From assembly GCF_001705515.1 (NCBI RefSeq), contig NZ_MDJS01000002.1:186001-250000 (forward strand): a stretch of 64,000 nucleotides of DNA. The letters run 5' to 3'. A program made the translations under genes and the position numbers. A model generated the notes under the pieces. That model was not told the DNA's origin and did not search any database. It saw only the letters and a program-made list of their open reading frames with translations. This document shows positions 55,230 to 64,000 of this stretch, piece by piece. Position 1 is the stretch's first letter. Every line of letters starts with the position of its first letter. Source of the DNA: Mucilaginibacter sp. PPCGB 2223 (GTDB lineage Bacteria; Bacteroidota; Bacteroidia; Sphingobacteriales; Sphingobacteriaceae).

Positions 55230-56327
55230 ATGAAGAGAGAAATATATGTTACCGGCCTTTGCACGCTAATGTTACTGGTAGCTTGCAAAGACAAAAAACA
55301 GGAAGCTACTGTAAACACACAGGTTTGCGTAAGCGATTCGATGGCTAAGATGATCACCATCGATACGGCTAAAACTACTACGATGAAGGACGAGCTTATC
55401 CTTTCGGGTGAGGTATCCAACGATGATAACAACGTAGTCAAAGTGTTCCCGTTCAGCAGCGGGCAGGTGTTGGATGTGAAGGTATCGCTTGGCGATAAGG
55501 TTTCCAAAGGCCAAACCCTGGCTATTATGCGCAGTGCCGATGTAGCCGGTAATTATACCGATCTGTCGTCGACCCAGTCGGATGTATCGGTAACCAAACG
55601 CCAGTTAGAACAGGCCGAGTACCTGTACAAAAACGGCATCGCCAGCGAGCGCGATTTTACCGAAGCCAAAGAAAACTACAATAAGGCCGTGGCTGCAAAC
55701 AACAAGGTTAAATCGGCATTGTCTATCAACGGCGGCGGCAATACCAGCGCCAACGGTATGCTCATCATCAAAGCGCCGCAAAGCGGTTATGTGGTCGAAA
55801 AAAATATTACTGCCGGCAGCTTCATCCGCCAGGATAACAACGGCAGCATGTTCACTATCTCAGACATGAAAGATGTGTGGATATGGGCCAACGTATTCGA
55901 ATCGGATATCAGCAAAGTAAAAGCGGGATACACTGCCAGCGTAACTACCATTGCTTATCCCGGCAAGGTGTTTACCGGTAAGGTGAACGAGGTTAGTTCG
56001 GTGCTCGACCCTGATAACAAAGTAATGAAGATCAAGATCGTTCTGCCCAACCCCGATATGTTGTTAAAGCCGCAGATGTTTACCAACGTAACCATCACCA
56101 ACAACGAAAAGTCGGAGTCGGTTTCGGTACCTGCCAAGGCGATAGTGTTCGACAGTAGCAAAAATTATGTAGTGGTTTACAATGATAAATGCGATCTGAA
56201 AGTACGCGAGGTAAGTATCATCAAAACGGTAGACGATGTAACCTATATCGCTTCGGGTTTAAAGCCGGGCGACAAGGTAGTATCCAAAAACCAGTTGCTT
56301 TTGTATGATGAAATAACAGGAGATTAA
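55230..56327 (+). CDS. czcB: CzcB-family periplasmic adaptor lipoprotein
   Basis: The membrane-fusion subunit joining CzcA to CzcC, 365 residues. It begins with a lipobox (LMLLVACKDKKQE), so it is lipid-anchored to the membrane. The lipoyl-like region begins VFPFSSGQVLDVKVSLGDKVSKGQTLA, a helical hairpin follows (KRQLEQAEYLYKNGIASERDFTEAKENYNKA), and the barrel and membrane-proximal domains complete the fold (KAPQSGYVVEKNITAGSFI, VSVPAKAIV). The gap to czcA (131 bases) holds a hairpin repeat. Confidence 0.92.
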   Translation: MKREIYVTGLCTLMLLVACKDKKQEATVNTQVCVSDSMAKMITIDTAKTTTMKDELILSGEVSNDDNNVVKVFPFSSGQVLDVKVSLGDKVSKGQTLAIMRSADVAGNYTDLSSTQSDVSVTKRQLEQAEYLYKNGIASERDFTEAKENYNKAVAANNKVKSALSINGGGNTSANGMLIIKAPQSGYVVEKNITAGSFIRQDNNGSMFTISDMKDVWIWANVFESDISKVKAGYTASVTTIAYPGKVFTGKVNEVSSVLDPDNKVMKIKIVLPNPDMLLKPQMFTNVTITNNEKSESVSVPAKAIVFDSSKNYVVVYNDKCDLKVREVSIIKTVDDVTYIASGLKPGDKVVSKNQLLLYDEITGD

Positions 56328-56333
56328 TTGGTG

Positions 56334-56397
56334 AGTTGTGAGCGGTGAATGGGTAGAAGGGTAAATAGAGAGAATGCCCATTATATCACTCACAACT
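56334..56397. repeat. Hairpin repeat, family D, between czcB and czcA
   Basis: The left arm, AGTTGTGAG and, further on, GAATGGG (56334-56352), pairs with the right arm, CCCATT and CTCACAACT (56378-56397), through a short loop. The sequence has the simple GTGAGTTGTGAG pattern. The following stretch (CCAACCGACCAATGACCATT, 56420-56439) is also repetitive. It may affect the relative expression of czcA. Confidence 0.65.
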
Positions 56398-56458
56398 TTC
56401 CGATGAATACTTACTGCGACCAACCGACCAATGACCATTGACAAACGACTAAACAACA

Positions 56459-59400
56459 ATGAATAAATTCATTAAAAATATAATCTACTTTTCGTTAAGG
56501 CACCGCTACTTTGTGTTTTTTATGACCGCTATTTTGGTGGTGATAGGTGTATGGAGCTACAGCAATACGCCTATCGAAACCTTTCCTGATGTAACCAACA
56601 CCCAGATCATCATTATTGCCCAATGGCCGGGCCGCAGCGCCGAAGAGGTGGAGAAATTTATCACCATCCCGATAGAAACGGTGTTGAACTCGGTACAAAA
56701 AAAATCAAATCTGCGCACCACTTCGGCCTTTGGCTTATCGTACACCCGCATCATTTTTGATGATGATGTTGACGATGCCTTTGCCCGCCAACAGGTACTG
56801 AGCCGTTTGGCAAACGCCGACTTGCCCGATGGTGTAAAACCCGAGATCGAACCGCCTTACGGCCCTACAGGCGAGATCTATCGCTATACGTTGAAAAGCA
56901 AAACCAAGTCGTTACACGAGCTGACCGCCATACAGGATTGGGTGCTCGATCGCCAGTTTAAATCGGTACCTGGCGTAGCCGATGTGAACAGCTTTGGCGG
57001 CGAAGAAAAAGATTACGAGGTAAGCGTTAACCCGGCCTTGCTGCAAAAATACGGGCTCACTTCGCTCGATGTTTACAATGCCATTAACCGCAGCAATATT
57101 AACGTAGGCGGCGATGTGATCGAAAAGAATGATCAGGCCTATGTAGTGCGGGGCATTGGTTTGATCAATGATATTAATGAGATACAAAACATCATCATTA
57201 AAAATGTAAACAACGTACCTATACTGGCTAAGGACGTTGCCGATATCAAAGAGTCGGGCCTGCCGCGCCTGGGGCAGGTTGGTCGCGATAAGCAGAATGA
57301 TGTAATAGAGGGCATTATCGTAATGCGCAAAGGCGAAAACCCGGCCGAAGTGCTGACTGCCGTGCGCAATAAGGTGAGAGAACTGAACGAGAGCATCCTG
57401 CCTAAAGATGTAAAGATCGATACCTTTTACGACCGTACCAACCTGATGGATTTTTGTACAGAAACGGTGATCCATAACCTGCTGGAAGGGATTGTGCTGG
57501 TAACGGTCATCGTGTTTTTGTTTATGGCCGACTGGCGCACTACGCTTACCGTTGCCATCATTATCCCGCTATCGTTGCTGTTCGCTTTCTTCTGTATGCG
57601 TATCAAGGGCATGAGTGCTAACCTGCTTTCGATGGGCGCTGTGGATTTTGGGATCATTATCGATGGTGCGGTGGTGATGGTCGAAGGCATATTCGTCGCG
57701 CTCGATCATCGCGCCAAAGAAGTTGGTATGGATAAGTTTAATAAACTGGCCAAACTGGGCCTGTTTAAAAACGTTGGTGCCGAAATGGGTAAGGCTATCT
57801 TCTTCTCCAAGCTTATTATCATTACCTGTTTGATACCCATCTTCGCCTTCCAAAAGGTTGAGGGGAAAATGTTTTCGCCGTTGGCTTATACCCTGGGTTT
57901 TGCCTTGTTGGGAGCCTTGATATTTACTTTGACATTGGTGCCAGCTTTATCGAGCATCTTACTACGTAAAAACGTTCGCGAAAAGCATAACGTTGTGGTT
58001 AACTTTTTTGAGAATGGCATTCGCCGCATGTTTACCTACACATACAAGTTCCCGAAAGCAAGCATCTTGGTGGCTGTAATATTTATGGTGCTCACCTTTT
58101 TCTCGGCCAAATTTTTGGGTACCGAGTTTTTACCCGATCTGAACGAGGGCGCCTTATGGGTTGAAGCCGAGTTGCCGATGAGCGTGTCGCTTAACGAGTC
58201 GGTAAGTATTTGCCAAAAAATGATGCAGATACTGGGCAAATATCCCGAGGTAAAGCAAACCCTGTCGCAGGTGGGCCGCACCAACGATGGTACCGACCCT
58301 AAAGGTTTTTTAAACGTGCAGATACAGGTTGATCTTAAAAATAAAAAAGAATGGCCTAAAGGGTTGACCGAGGATGAACTGATTTCCCAGATGGATACCC
58401 AGCTGAAAAAGATCCCAGGTGCGGTATTCAACTATTCGCAACCGATACGTGATAATGTGGAGGAAGCTGTTGCCGGGGTTAACGCTTCGATGGCGATTAA
58501 AATATTCGGGCCCGATTTTGATGTGCTCGACAAAAAGGCCAACGATGTGCTTAAGGTGATGAAGAATATCCGCGGGGTTGAGGATCTGGGTTGTTTCAGA
58601 AACTTAGGGCAACCCGAGTTCAGGATAGAGCTCGATCAGCGTAAGATGGCCCTTTATGGTGTAAGCACGGCCGATGCCAATGCGGTTATCGAGATGGCGA
58701 TAGGCGGTAAGGCCGCTACCGAACTGTATGAGGGTGAGCGCCGCTTTGATATCCGTATACGGTATCAGAAGCAGTTCAGGGATACGCAGGAAAAGATCGA
58801 AAACCTGATGGTGCCTACGCTTAACGGTTCAAAGATCGCTATCAAAGAGATTGCCGATATCCGCATACTCACCGGCCCGGCATTTATTTACCGGGATAAC
58901 AATACCCGCTATATTGCTGTAAAATTCTCGGTTCGTGGCCGCGACTTGGGCAGCACCATTGCCGAGTGCCAGCAAAAGGTAAACGAAGCTGTTAAGCTCG
59001 ATCAGGGCTACTCGTTTGTATGGAACGGCGAGTTTGAGAACCAGATACGGGCATCAAAAACATTATCGCGGGTAGTGCCTGTTTGCTTGCTGGTTATCTT
59101 TTTGATCCTGTTCATCACATTCGGTAATGTTAAGGATGCTTCGCTGGTAATACTAAATGTTCCCTTCGCGCTCATCGGCGGTATCCTGGCACTGCATATT
59201 ACTGGCATCAACTTCAGCATTTCGGCCGGTATAGGTTTTATTGCGCTGTTCGGGGTTTGTATCCAGAACGGGGTGATCCTCATATCCGTGTTCCGCAAAA
59301 ATATCGAGGCAGGCATGCTGCTCGACCAGGCCATATTGGATGGTGTGATATCGCGCGTGCGCCCGGTGGTGATGACGGCCCTGATGGCGGCCATTGGCCT

Positions 59401-59596
59401 GATGCCTGCGGCCATATCAACCGGCATAGGCAGCGAAACGCAAAAACCACTGGCTATTGTGGTAATAGGTGGTTTGGTAACATCCACCATATTAACCTTA
59501 CTGATACTACCTGTAATATACGCACTGGTGCACAGGCTGATACACCGCCGCGAAAACCGTAAACTATTAAAGAAGATAGGAGCAATACACACCTGA
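56459..59596 (+). CDS. czcA: CzcA-family heavy-metal RND efflux pump
   Basis: The proton-driven inner-membrane pump, 1045 residues, with 12 helices and two large periplasmic loops. The first signature is FPDVTNTQIIIIAQWPGRSAEEVEKFITIPIE, typical of the heavy-metal RND branch. The fourth helix reads GAVDFGIIIDGAVVMVEG, the DFG/D/E pattern of pumps for divalent cations (Zn, Co, Cd, Ni) rather than the monovalent Cu/Ag type. The porter domain (LPDLNEGALWVEAELPMS) and the C-terminal half (ISAGIGFIALFGVCIQNGVIL) are intact. It ends 75 bases before a strong terminator. Confidence 0.95.
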   Translation: MNKFIKNIIYFSLRHRYFVFFMTAILVVIGVWSYSNTPIETFPDVTNTQIIIIAQWPGRSAEEVEKFITIPIETVLNSVQKKSNLRTTSAFGLSYTRIIFDDDVDDAFARQQVLSRLANADLPDGVKPEIEPPYGPTGEIYRYTLKSKTKSLHELTAIQDWVLDRQFKSVPGVADVNSFGGEEKDYEVSVNPALLQKYGLTSLDVYNAINRSNINVGGDVIEKNDQAYVVRGIGLINDINEIQNIIIKNVNNVPILAKDVADIKESGLPRLGQVGRDKQNDVIEGIIVMRKGENPAEVLTAVRNKVRELNESILPKDVKIDTFYDRTNLMDFCTETVIHNLLEGIVLVTVIVFLFMADWRTTLTVAIIIPLSLLFAFFCMRIKGMSANLLSMGAVDFGIIIDGAVVMVEGIFVALDHRAKEVGMDKFNKLAKLGLFKNVGAEMGKAIFFSKLIIITCLIPIFAFQKVEGKMFSPLAYTLGFALLGALIFTLTLVPALSSILLRKNVREKHNVVVNFFENGIRRMFTYTYKFPKASILVAVIFMVLTFFSAKFLGTEFLPDLNEGALWVEAELPMSVSLNESVSICQKMMQILGKYPEVKQTLSQVGRTNDGTDPKGFLNVQIQVDLKNKKEWPKGLTEDELISQMDTQLKKIPGAVFNYSQPIRDNVEEAVAGVNASMAIKIFGPDFDVLDKKANDVLKVMKNIRGVEDLGCFRNLGQPEFRIELDQRKMALYGVSTADANAVIEMAIGGKAATELYEGERRFDIRIRYQKQFRDTQEKIENLMVPTLNGSKIAIKEIADIRILTGPAFIYRDNNTRYIAVKFSVRGRDLGSTIAECQQKVNEAVKLDQGYSFVWNGEFENQIRASKTLSRVVPVCLLVIFLILFITFGNVKDASLVILNVPFALIGGILALHITGINFSISAGIGFIALFGVCIQNGVILISVFRKNIEAGMLLDQAILDGVISRVRPVVMTALMAAIGLMPAAISTGIGSETQKPLAIVVIGGLVTSTILTLLILPVIYALVHRLIHRRENRKLLKKIGAIHT

Positions 59597-59670
59597 AAAA
59601 CATCGTAAATACGCCCTTCCCTTAATTGTTTAGATAGGGTTTCATCACATCCATTCGATGAACCCGGGAG

Positions 59671-59705
59671 AAGTCCCCCGAGCGCGAGGCTTGGGGGCTT
59701 TTTTA
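59671..59705. terminator. Strong terminator between czcA and the MFS gene
   Basis: Stem CCCCCGAGC (59675-59683) pairs with GCTTGGGGG (59689-59697; one G-T pair) over a short loop. A T-tract follows on the plus strand. It should end the czc transcript and, read the other way, closely follows the MFS stop codon at 59703-59705. Confidence 0.85.
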
Positions 59706-60902
59706 TTTGAGGGCGATCTGCCGCTCCCTCTTCCTGAACTGATAGATAGTCAGCATCACCAATATTGAGATAATAATAAACACCAGGTAGCTGTAGCTCA
59801 GGTTACGCTCATCCTTTGCGGGAAAGATGTTCACAACCCCGTAGCTTAAAAACGAAATGATAACGTAAGCCATGCCACCGGTCAGTCCGCCGGCAATACC
59901 CGCGTTTTGTGGGAACTTAGCCAAACAAAAGGTGAAATAATTATTGAAAGTAAAGCCGGTAGATACATGGATAGCAAAAGCAAAAAATATCAATGAATAC
60001 AAGTTGCTCACAAACTGCAGGCTAACGATCATGGTAGTAACAAAAAAGGTTTGTAGCCCAAGGTTAGCCACTAAACGTTTATAGAACGGTTTATTAATGG
60101 TCGCCTTACCGATAAAGCCGCCCGTCATCCAGGCGAAGCCTAAAATGAGCGAGCTGTAGCCGGCCGTTACCGGCGAAAGGTTCAGGTGGTGCTCGATGAT
60201 GAAAGGCCCCGTCATGTTATAAACCATCACCATGCCGTAAGCCAGCCCCAGCATTACAATGCCCAGGGTAAAGGTTGCCGTGCTGATCATCGTTTTATAA
60301 ATGTTGAGGATATTTTTGAGCTGGAATGCCGTTGGCTTAACCAGTGTTTCGCCGCTGAAGAAGTACTCCAACACGGCCATCACAAAGGCAAAGCCTCCTA
60401 AAAAATAAAAGCTCGATTGCCAGCCGAAGACGTTTTCGAGATAACCACCGATGAACGGTGCCACGATAGGCCCGGCCGACCAGATGATGGAAAACAAACT
60501 TAAATAATGCTTGAGTTTGTCGCCGGTAAACAGATCCACAAAATAAGCGCGTTTAGCTACTACTATGGTACCGACAGTAAAGCCGTGAATGATCCGCATC
60601 AGGTAGATAAGGTACAGGTTGCGGGTGGTTGCTATGATTACGCTTGCTGCAGCAAAAATCAATAAAGCGCCCAGGCTGGCTTTGTATCGGCCAAAGCTAT
60701 CCAAAAAGCTGCCCACAAATAGTTGCGATGCGCCGTAGCTGATCAAAAACAGGCTTAGGGTTAGCTGCACATCAACGCTGTTTACTCTTAAAGCACCTGC
60801 CATGGCAGGTAGTGAAGGGATGTAAATGTCGGTTGCGAAACCGGATAAAGGTAAAAGGGCAAAAGCTAAAATGATGGCTATGCCCGAATTTTTGTCTTTC
60901 AT
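59703..60902 (-). CDS. MFS exporter, Bcr/CflA (drug resistance) type
   Basis: A 399-residue inner-membrane exporter with 12 helices. The start at 60902 (MKDKNSGIAII) gives the normal short N-terminus; the ATG at 60956 adds 18 residues. Family features are PLSGFATDIYIPSLPAMA in helix 1, the motif-A-like loop GSFLDSFGRYKASLGA, RIIHGFTVGTIVVAKRAYFVDLF and the antiporter-like GPIVAPFIGGYLENVFGWQSSFYFLGG. These place it with Bcr/CflA-type multidrug exporters. The substrate is unknown. It is a single gene, divergent from the alpha-galactosidase. Confidence 0.9.
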   Translation of the reverse strand: MKDKNSGIAIILAFALLPLSGFATDIYIPSLPAMAGALRVNSVDVQLTLSLFLISYGASQLFVGSFLDSFGRYKASLGALLIFAAASVIIATTRNLYLIYLMRIIHGFTVGTIVVAKRAYFVDLFTGDKLKHYLSLFSIIWSAGPIVAPFIGGYLENVFGWQSSFYFLGGFAFVMAVLEYFFSGETLVKPTAFQLKNILNIYKTMISTATFTLGIVMLGLAYGMVMVYNMTGPFIIEHHLNLSPVTAGYSSLILGFAWMTGGFIGKATINKPFYKRLVANLGLQTFFVTTMIVSLQFVSNLYSLIFFAFAIHVSTGFTFNNYFTFCLAKFPQNAGIAGGLTGGMAYVIISFLSYGVVNIFPAKDERNLSYSYLVFIIISILVMLTIYQFRKRERQIALK

Positions 60903-61177
60903 AAATGGCACAAAACTGATGATAATTGATAAAATGCGGATGCTTTTCAGCGACATCTCTCTGTCAAAATTTAAACTGGCGACGGATTTACATCAAATTG
61001 TTTAAATCCAATTAGGCTGAATAGCATGTCAATATAGCTGAGTGTTGTGTTAACTAAAATGGTTTTAATTGTACCCCGAACAATTAAATAAAAAGGCTAC
61101 CCGCTATACTTAATTTGCGTTACTTTTATGCCCGTAATAACCAATCCCAGCTATAAACCGGCTAAAACCTTTATTGT

Positions 61178-63346
61178 ATGATGATCCTGAAAAAGAGCGC
61201 AGTTGCCATACTGCTTTTTTGTTCTGTTAGTGCTTATGCGCAAAACGATAAACAAATTATAGTGCAAACCCGGCATGTTTCACTGGTATTGACCATTGGT
61301 AAGAGTGGCAGGGTTTACCAATCGTACTTTGGGAAGCGCCTGCTCAATACTGCCGATTACGCGCAATTGAACAGCACCAAACACGAGGCCTATATTACCG
61401 GCGGGATGGAAGACCAGTTTGAGCCGGCCATTAAAGTTACGCATGCTGATGGCAACCCGTCGTTAGAGCTTAAATACATTAATACAATATCCAGTCATAG
61501 CGGTGATGATGCTACCGAAACGGTCATCAATTTAAAAGATCCGAAATACCCGGTTGAGGTAGCTTTGCACTATCAGGCATTTGATAAAGAAGATGTGATC
61601 AAAGCATGGACGGAGATCAAACACGATGAGAAAACGCCATTGTTACTGACCAATTACGCCTCGGCCATGTTGCATTTTGATGCAAAAAAATACTGGCTTA
61701 CCCATTACCATGGCGATTGGGCCTGGGAAATGAAGATGCAGGAAGACGAGCTGACTACCGGCAACAAGATCATCGACAGTAAACTGGGTACCCGTGCCGA
61801 TATGTACGAAGCGCCTTTGTTTATGCTTGCGCTGAACAAGCAGGCCGATGAAACCAACGGCGAAGTGGTAGCAGGTTCGCTGGCCTGGACGGGTAATTTC
61901 CAATTCCAGTTTGAGATGGATGAGCATAACTCGCTCAGGGTGATATCGGGCATTAACCCGGTGGCATCCGAATATCACCTGGATGCGGGCAAAACCTTTA
62001 CCACACCCGCCTTTATTTTTACCTATAGCAACCAGGGCAAAGGGCAGGCAAGCCGCAACCTGCACAAATGGGCGCGTGAGTACGGTATTACCGACGGTAC
62101 CAAACCACGCATGACTTTATTAAACAACTGGGAGAACACCGGCTTTAAGTTTGATGAAAACGAATTGGTAGCTTTGTTTGATGATGCGACCAAGCTGGGT
62201 GTCGACCTGTTTTTATTAGACGATGGTTGGTTTGCCAACAAATACCCCCGCGATAACGATAAAGCCGGCCTGGGCGATTGGGAAGAAAATAAAGCCAAGC
62301 TACCACATAAGGTGGAGTACCTGGTAAAGCAGGCCGAAACCAAAGGCATTAAGTTCGGCATCTGGCTCGAGCCCGAAATGGTAAACCCTAAAAGCGAACT
62401 GTACGAAAAACATCCCGACTGGATACTGAAACTGCCTAACCGCGACGAAAACTACCAGCGTAATCAATTAGTGCTCGACCTGACAAACCCTAAGGTGCAG
62501 GATTATGTTTACAGCATTGTAGATAACATGATGACCAATAACCCGGGCATCGCCTATATTAAATGGGATTGCAACAGAACTATGAGCAATACCTATTCGC
62601 CATATTTAAAGGATAAACAATCGCAGGTGTATGTTGATTATACGCTGGGGCTTTATCATGTTCTGGATAAAGTAAGGGCCAAATACCCGCATTTGCTCAT
62701 GATGCTATGCTCGGGTGGTGGTGGCCGTACCGAATACGGCGCGCTTAAATACTTCACCGAATTTTGGCCGAGCGATAACACCGACCCGCTCGAAAGAGTG
62801 TTCATCCAGTGGGGTTATTCCAACTTTTTCCCGTCTATCACCATATCGGCACACGTTACCCAATGGAGCAAAACTGCATCCATCAAATACCGCACCGATG
62901 TAGCCATGATGGGCCGTTTGGGTTACGATATCAACGTAAAAAAAATGAGCGATGCCGAAGTGCAATTCAGCAAACAGGCCATCAAAAACTATAACCGCTT
63001 AAATAATGTGATCTGGTACGGCGACCTGTACCGTTTGATATCGCCTTACGACGAAGACCGTGCTGTTTTAATGTATGTTAACGATACCAAAAGCAAGGCC
63101 GTACTGTTTAACTACTTTTTAAATGTGCGTTACAAAGCGCAATTTAACACCGTAAAATTGCAGGGCCTCGACCCTCAAAAGAACTACAAGGTTGAAGAAA
63201 CCAATATGATGGACGGCATCAAATCGAACTTTAACGATAGCGGCAAAGTATACAGCGGCGATTATTTGATGACCGTAGGCCTGAATCTGTCGGCGGGTAA
63301 GATCCTACCTCAAACCAGCAATGTTATCGAGATCACTCAGCAATAA
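61178..63346 (+). CDS. GH36 alpha-galactosidase, secreted
   Basis: A 722-residue glycosidase that releases terminal alpha-galactose, for instance from raffinose-type sugars or galactomannan. The signal peptide ends SAYAQN. The TIM-barrel domain contains FLLDDGWFANKYPRDN and GDWEENKAKLP. The nucleophile aspartate is in YIKWDCNR (about residue 463). CSGGGGRTEYG and the acid/base aspartate in FWPSDNTDPLERVFIQWGYS (about 532) follow. The N-terminal beta-sandwich and the C-terminal domain are complete. A GH3 gene starts 146 bases later in the same direction. In-frame Met at position 2 gives an equal alternative start. Confidence 0.95.
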   Translation: MMILKKSAVAILLFCSVSAYAQNDKQIIVQTRHVSLVLTIGKSGRVYQSYFGKRLLNTADYAQLNSTKHEAYITGGMEDQFEPAIKVTHADGNPSLELKYINTISSHSGDDATETVINLKDPKYPVEVALHYQAFDKEDVIKAWTEIKHDEKTPLLLTNYASAMLHFDAKKYWLTHYHGDWAWEMKMQEDELTTGNKIIDSKLGTRADMYEAPLFMLALNKQADETNGEVVAGSLAWTGNFQFQFEMDEHNSLRVISGINPVASEYHLDAGKTFTTPAFIFTYSNQGKGQASRNLHKWAREYGITDGTKPRMTLLNNWENTGFKFDENELVALFDDATKLGVDLFLLDDGWFANKYPRDNDKAGLGDWEENKAKLPHKVEYLVKQAETKGIKFGIWLEPEMVNPKSELYEKHPDWILKLPNRDENYQRNQLVLDLTNPKVQDYVYSIVDNMMTNNPGIAYIKWDCNRTMSNTYSPYLKDKQSQVYVDYTLGLYHVLDKVRAKYPHLLMMLCSGGGGRTEYGALKYFTEFWPSDNTDPLERVFIQWGYSNFFPSITISAHVTQWSKTASIKYRTDVAMMGRLGYDINVKKMSDAEVQFSKQAIKNYNRLNNVIWYGDLYRLISPYDEDRAVLMYVNDTKSKAVLFNYFLNVRYKAQFNTVKLQGLDPQKNYKVEETNMMDGIKSNFNDSGKVYSGDYLMTVGLNLSAGKILPQTSNVIEITQQ

Positions 63347-63426
63347 TGAAAGGTTAACGTTACATTGCATGTAAATAACCGTTAGTTATTAGCTGATAAG
63401 CCATAATATTGCGGCGCTTATAAACC

Positions 63427-63434
63427 TACTTTTG
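63427..63434 (+). promoter_or_regulatory. Candidate -7 element for the GH3 gene
   Basis: TACTTTTG matches TAnnTTTG and is the same hexamer as at the SusCD operon promoter. It lies 58 bases before the GH3 ATG. The -33 match (ATTG, 15 bases upstream) is poorly spaced. Confidence 0.35.
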
Positions 63435-63492
63435 ACGTAGCTGCATGGAGTTTATCCGTAAACTATGTTGTAACCAATTATTGAATATTTAC

Positions 63493-64000
63493 ATGGACTT
63501 TTTCCGCAGGGATTTTAAACATATCAGCCTGGTTGTAAGTTGCATTGTGCTGATGGGCACTGATGTAAGCGCACAGCAAAAATCTATTTACCATAAAGGA
63601 TGGATAGATTTTAACAAGAATGGCAAAATGGATGTGTTTGAAGATCCATCGCAACCGACAGACGCCCGGGTAGCCGATCTGCTCTCGCAGATGACCGTTG
63701 AAGAAAAGACCTGCCAGACAGCCACGCTTTACGGCTACGGCCGCGTATTGAAGGATGAAATGCCTACGCCCGAATGGAAGAACGAGATATGGAAAGACGG
63801 CATAGCCAATATTGACGAAGAACTCAACGGACTGGCGTATCATCCAAAATCGGACACCAAATACTCCTACCCGTACAGCCGCCACGCCGAAGCTATCAAT
63901 GCCATACAAAAATGGTTTGTTGAAGAAACCCGCCTGGGCATTCCTGTTGATTTTAGCAACGAGGGCGTGCACGGCCTTAACCACGATAGGGCCACACCGC
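63493..64000 (+). CDS. GH3-family glycoside hydrolase (5' end only)
   Basis: The first 169 codons of a gene that continues past the right edge. The ATG at 63493 opens a signal peptide (ISLVVSCIVLMGTDVSAQQ). The mature start contains a short calcium-loop-like stretch (DFNKNGKMDVFEDP), then RVADLLSQMTVEEKTCQ, which is the GH3 N-terminal signature, and LGIPVDFSNEGVHGL. GH3 enzymes remove beta-linked glucose or xylose and related sugars. The nucleophile aspartate lies beyond the window, so the specificity (beta-glucosidase or beta-xylosidase) is open. Confidence 0.9.
   Translation, partial: MDFFRRDFKHISLVVSCIVLMGTDVSAQQKSIYHKGWIDFNKNGKMDVFEDPSQPTDARVADLLSQMTVEEKTCQTATLYGYGRVLKDEMPTPEWKNEIWKDGIANIDEELNGLAYHPKSDTKYSYPYSRHAEAINAIQKWFVEETRLGIPVDFSNEGVHGLNHDRATP

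Overview
The window looks like chromosomal DNA from a Bacteroidota soil or plant-associated bacterium, most like Mucilaginibacter or another Sphingobacteriaceae. The signs are paired SusC/SusD genes, a one-protein hybrid two-component regulator, promoter-like TAnnTTTG hexamers in place of E. coli-type -10 boxes, no clear Shine-Dalgarno sequences, lipoproteins with short lipoboxes, and many hairpin-forming intergenic repeats. The genus is an inference; no rRNA gene is present to fix it.

Layout. (1) 1-16,302 is a leftward polysaccharide-utilisation operon: FAS1 lipoprotein, SusC, SusD, two more FAS1 lipoproteins, a second SusC and SusD, then the 5' end of a secreted PL1-type pectate lyase that runs off the left edge. 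A divergent 1463-residue hybrid two-component regulator (16,303-20,694) is its probable sensor-activator. Pectin or a pectin side chain is the likely substrate. (2) 20,743-28,907 holds penicillin-binding protein 1C and a thioester-type alpha-2-macroglobulin, the usual bacterial pair. (3) 29,185-38,927 is an accessory region: a protein with a GNAT-like core, a small lipoprotein, a NarL-type two-component operon with two membrane or secreted partners, a conserved unknown 205-residue protein, and two leaderless proteins. One of these is unrecognised (510 residues). The other fuses two cyanovirin-N-like repeats to a GH72 beta-1,3-glucanosyltransferase domain, a family known mainly from fungi. This is the most unusual content of the window. 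(4) 39,030-42,035 has a Na+/H+ antiporter and a leucine-rich-repeat protein kinase.

(5) 42,221-51,592 is a leftward kdp potassium-uptake operon: two tiny membrane ORFs, kdpF, kdpA, kdpB, kdpC, a KdpD sensor domain without a kinase, a separate histidine kinase, a 59-residue membrane ORF and an NtrC-type response regulator instead of KdpE. A sigma54-like promoter and an upstream palindrome before the operon fit control by that regulator. (6) 51,803-59,596 is a rightward heavy-metal module: OmpR-type regulator, sensor kinase and a CzcCBA efflux pump. An 11-bp tandem repeat before czcC is the probable operator. (7) A Bcr/CflA-type MFS exporter (59,703-60,902) is followed by a GH36 alpha-galactosidase and the start of a GH3 glycosidase that runs off the right edge.

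Four kinds of intergenic hairpin repeat lie in the gaps, three of them inside the kdp and czc operons. No tRNA, rRNA, CRISPR array, transposase or integrase was seen.
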